Below, one piece after another: positions 61,568 through 64,000 of a DNA stretch of 64,000 nt. Source of the stretch: Granulosicoccus sp036478565 (lineage in GTDB: Bacteria > Pseudomonadota > Gammaproteobacteria > Granulosicoccales > Granulosicoccaceae); assembly GCA_965224525.1 (NCBI GenBank), contig OZ245050.1, positions 2,728,001 through 2,792,000 on the forward strand. The letters are read 5' to 3'. Both the position numbers and the translations under genes were made by a program. The first letter of the stretch is position 1. The number at the start of each line of letters is the position of its first letter. A model generated the notes under the pieces. That model ran no database searches. It saw nothing but the letters and a program-made list of their open reading frames with translations, and was not told where the DNA came from.

Positions 61568-62971
61568 ATGCATAAACTACTAATCAGAGATTCATTGTGT
61601 GTCGCAGCAATACTGTTGCTGGCTTCCTGTGGTGGAGGTGGTAGTAGTGATTCTGACGTACCCGCTGTGACGGCCGACTCTCAAACTGTCATAGACACCC
61701 CTGCGGAAGACGCACCATTAGAAACAAGCACTGAAACAGTGCCAGCAAGTCCGGTCGAATCCGATTGCTCAGTCAGTGGCATCAACCAATGGGTAGATGA
61801 CAGTATGCGAGACTACTATATCTACTACGATCAGGTTCCTGTTCTTGATCTTGCATCGTTCGAAACCCCCGAAGAGCTGGTTAAGCAATTACGCGTTGAC
61901 CCGGATCGTTTCAGCTACGTTAACGATCAATCGACTAATGATCAGTATTATGAAGAAGGTATAAGCGCTGGTTTTGGGTTTTGGATTAGCTATTTAAATG
62001 ATATTGCGCACTTTCGAAAAATCATTGGCGGCTCACCAGCGGACGTAGCAGGTATAAAACGCGGCGATGTTCTGATTTCTGTCAACGGCATTCCAGAAAG
62101 GGATATAGATGACGACCTGTGGAGCGAGCTTTTTAGTGATACGCATGAACACCAGACTATGACGGTACAGACTGGCGATGATCCACCTCGTGATGTCACG
62201 ATTGCCTACAGTGAGTATCGTATCAATACCGTACCTGAAGCGAGTTTCTACACGACTGACAACGGTGCCAAAATCGGATATTTTCTCATTTCAAATTTTC
62301 TGATACCAACAACTGATGCAATTAACACAGTGCTTGCTTGGCTTGTGGACAACCAGGTGGATGATCTGATCCTTGACTTACGTTATAACGGAGGTGGAAG
62401 ATCAAATGTGGCAAGAACGCTGGCATCGCAAATTGTTGGAGAGTCCTTTACTGGCGAACCTTTTCAGATAAGACATAACAACGACAAATACAGTGAAGAG
62501 GACTACACCCGGTATTTTGAATCAGAGCCGTACAGCCTGAACCTGTCACGACTCATTGTACTCACCACCGAAAAAACAGCCTCTGCATCCGAGTCAATAA
62601 TCAATGGGCTTCAACCCTATATCGATGTTGTCGTCATCGGCGATACAACATCCGGCAAACCTTTTACCTCCCGTTCGAACGATAATTGTGGAAAAAGTCT
62701 GCATGCCATGCACGCCATCAGAACCAATTCGGTCGGTGTCTCAGTTGCAAACGGCATAACCCCGGATTGCTACGTCGCTGACGAGTACCTGTTCGAGACC
62801 GATGACGCCAGAGACTCGCTGACGTCCGCAGGGTTGGATTACATCATTAATGCTACGTGCCAAACAAGCCCACCTGCAGCGAAAGCAGATTCCCACAGCG
62901 CTTTTCATCGACACAACAGAACGGCTACTCCCGAAGCAATAATGGAGAGGCCCGCGGATATCATTGACTAA
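61568..62971 (+). CDS. S41-family (C-terminal processing-type) protease, lipoprotein
   Basis: 467 residues from ATG 61568, chosen because a lipoprotein signal peptide starts there (MHKLLIRDSLCVAAILLLAS with Cys in LASC, followed by a GGGG run). A PDZ-like part has IGGSPADVAGIKRGDVLISV near 155-175. The peptidase S41 domain has LVDNQVDDLILDLRYNGGGR, TASASESIINGL with the expected catalytic Ser340, and TTSGKPFTSRSND with Lys364, a spacing that fits the Ser-Lys dyad. It is likely a periplasmic protease anchored to a membrane. The C-terminal tail is unstructured. Confidence 0.88.
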   Translation: MHKLLIRDSLCVAAILLLASCGGGGSSDSDVPAVTADSQTVIDTPAEDAPLETSTETVPASPVESDCSVSGINQWVDDSMRDYYIYYDQVPVLDLASFETPEELVKQLRVDPDRFSYVNDQSTNDQYYEEGISAGFGFWISYLNDIAHFRKIIGGSPADVAGIKRGDVLISVNGIPERDIDDDLWSELFSDTHEHQTMTVQTGDDPPRDVTIAYSEYRINTVPEASFYTTDNGAKIGYFLISNFLIPTTDAINTVLAWLVDNQVDDLILDLRYNGGGRSNVARTLASQIVGESFTGEPFQIRHNNDKYSEEDYTRYFESEPYSLNLSRLIVLTTEKTASASESIINGLQPYIDVVVIGDTTSGKPFTSRSNDNCGKSLHAMHAIRTNSVGVSVANGITPDCYVADEYLFETDDARDSLTSAGLDYIINATCQTSPPAAKADSHSAFHRHNRTATPEAIMERPADIID

Positions 62972-63015
62972 TATTCACTCAAAGTCCCACGGAGTCTGCG
63001 CAGGAAGAAATCAAT

Positions 63016-64000
63016 CTAGTGCACTAGCCACTCATCAGCACCAATATCACTGTACAAGTCGTCCGCATCCCGCTGCCTTCGCTCACTGTCAACATCCAAC
63101 TCAGCATCATCCAGTAAACGGCCTTTGTTCAGGTATTGCGAATGTGGTGCATTCAATCGCAGATCGACTGTACCCGGGTTTCTGAACTCGGATGCCCGGG
63201 CACCGGTTATATTATTGCTTTGCATAAACAGCAGGGAATGACGTGCTGATATTTCAGCGTCAACCAGATTGTTTTCCACCGATACATACTCACTGCCAAA
63301 TCGCAGCTCTATGGCTTTCGGCGTATTGCCTTGAGTCAGGATAGTGTTGTGTATAATTTTTGTATAAGGGGAGCTCCAGACAATAATCATCGCATCCGCT
63401 GCCGCTTTTCTTTCCGGACTGAAAAAATCGGCATCCATGGAAATCATGTTGTTGCGGATAATACCCCCCATATGATCCCGCTTCCTGTCCAGCAGGCCAA
63501 AGGCAATAGCACGATCAACATTGTGAAACCGGTTGTTTTCAAGCACGGTATCTGATGCTCCATTCCACATCAGCACCGCCGGGTTCCACAGATGATCAGC
63601 GTCATCGGTTGTATGAATATTCTCGAAAAAATTATTGCGAATAACCCAGCCCTTGCCAGCATGCACATCAACACCTTGCGTATAGCCGGTGCCGCCGCCG
63701 TGATTTGTTTGCGGTGCTTTGTCGGAATAACCAAATGATGAGTATTCGATCAAACCATTGTCAGCCCCTTCAGCATAATCCAGCGGGCTTGCTTTCAACA
63801 GTTGCTCACCATTGTCTTGCAAACGCACGTTGTAGAGCGTTGGGTTATCCGCATTTCCATTCACCATGATGCCGTGTCGATAGACTTGCTGAATGGTTAA
63901 ATTGCTGACCGTCAGGTAGGGCGAATCCGTCCAGATCCCGTGCTCTATAGTTTTGAACCCATGCCACTTATCCATCCCGCTACCAATCAGGATGATTTCA
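63016..64000 (-). CDS. Parallel beta-helix repeat protein (N-terminus outside the window)
   Basis: At least 327 residues; the frame stays open to the window edge (EIILIGSG before the first internal Met), so the start is missing. The sequence is typical of right-handed parallel beta-helix proteins: LTVSNLTIQQVYRHGIMVNG, GLIEYSSFGYSD, WVIRNNFFENIHTTDDADHL, TVLENNRFHNVDRAIAFG, IIHNTILTQGN and VSVENNLVDAEI. The C-terminus ends YSDIGADEWLVH, a common ending in secreted right-handed beta-helix proteins of polysaccharide-lyase type. Substrate not predictable. Confidence 0.82.
   Translation of the reverse strand, partial: EIILIGSGMDKWHGFKTIEHGIWTDSPYLTVSNLTIQQVYRHGIMVNGNADNPTLYNVRLQDNGEQLLKASPLDYAEGADNGLIEYSSFGYSDKAPQTNHGGGTGYTQGVDVHAGKGWVIRNNFFENIHTTDDADHLWNPAVLMWNGASDTVLENNRFHNVDRAIAFGLLDRKRDHMGGIIRNNMISMDADFFSPERKAAADAMIIVWSSPYTKIIHNTILTQGNTPKAIELRFGSEYVSVENNLVDAEISARHSLLFMQSNNITGARASEFRNPGTVDLRLNAPHSQYLNKGRLLDDAELDVDSERRQRDADDLYSDIGADEWLVH

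Overview
The window looks like part of a Gram-negative, probably marine, gammaproteobacterial chromosome. The basis is a complete proteobacterial type VI secretion system (T6SS), an LpxR-like outer-membrane protein, TRAP transporter genes and an initiator tRNA of bacterial type. The exact lineage is inference; nothing here fixes genus or family.

Positions 1-36,650 are dominated by one T6SS locus built from two divergent gene blocks. The leftward block (from 20,374 down to 1,541) is tssA, tssB, tssC, hcp, tagJ, tssE, tssF, tssG, clpV, vgrG, followed by a spike-tip cassette: a DUF2169-pentapeptide fusion, a second pentapeptide protein, DUF3540 and a DUF4150/PAAR-like protein. The rightward block (20,655 to 32,999) is fha/tagH, tssJ, tssK, tssL (with an OmpA-like peptidoglycan-binding tail), tssM, tagF, pppA, a lipoprotein and a TPR/peptidoglycan-binding protein. 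The kinase gene ppkA lies convergent to this block, and an M15-type peptidoglycan peptidase gene follows. Fha, PpkA, PppA and TagF together form the known post-translational control circuit of H1-type T6SSs. hcp and vgrG, the exported tube and spike, share a palindromic upstream element at the same distance from their start codons. No toxin is obvious in the spike cassette.

Positions 36,780-51,741 hold housekeeping and catabolic genes with visibly higher GC: a fused indolepyruvate ferredoxin oxidoreductase, a glyoxalase, an ABM-like protein, a GST, a GFA-family protein, an EVE-domain protein, an LpxR-like protein, and a TRAP transporter operon with an embedded PhzS-like flavin monooxygenase and a lone Lrp-type RAM domain. 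A GbsR/MarR-type regulator follows, divergent from a saccharopine-dehydrogenase-like gene. Its start codon sits inside a perfect 20-bp palindrome.

Positions 51,869-57,690 hold the most unusual region. It is a tightly overlapping operon of unknown proteins: a protein of unknown fold, a pseudo-receiver protein, a COG2229-like pseudo-GTPase, a winged-helix/Roadblock-like protein, a free Roadblock/LC7 protein, a free Aer-type PAS domain and a cytosolic PhnD-like binding protein. A paralogous PhnD-like protein is encoded divergently. The set resembles actinobacterial conservons (Roadblock + small winged-helix protein + GTPase), but with cytosolic ligand and redox sensors where a conservon has a histidine kinase.

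Positions 57,900-64,000 contain a hipBA toxin-antitoxin pair, an initiator tRNA-fMet with an unusual U1-U72 end mismatch, an amidase, an S41-family lipoprotein protease and the 3' part of a parallel beta-helix protein gene.
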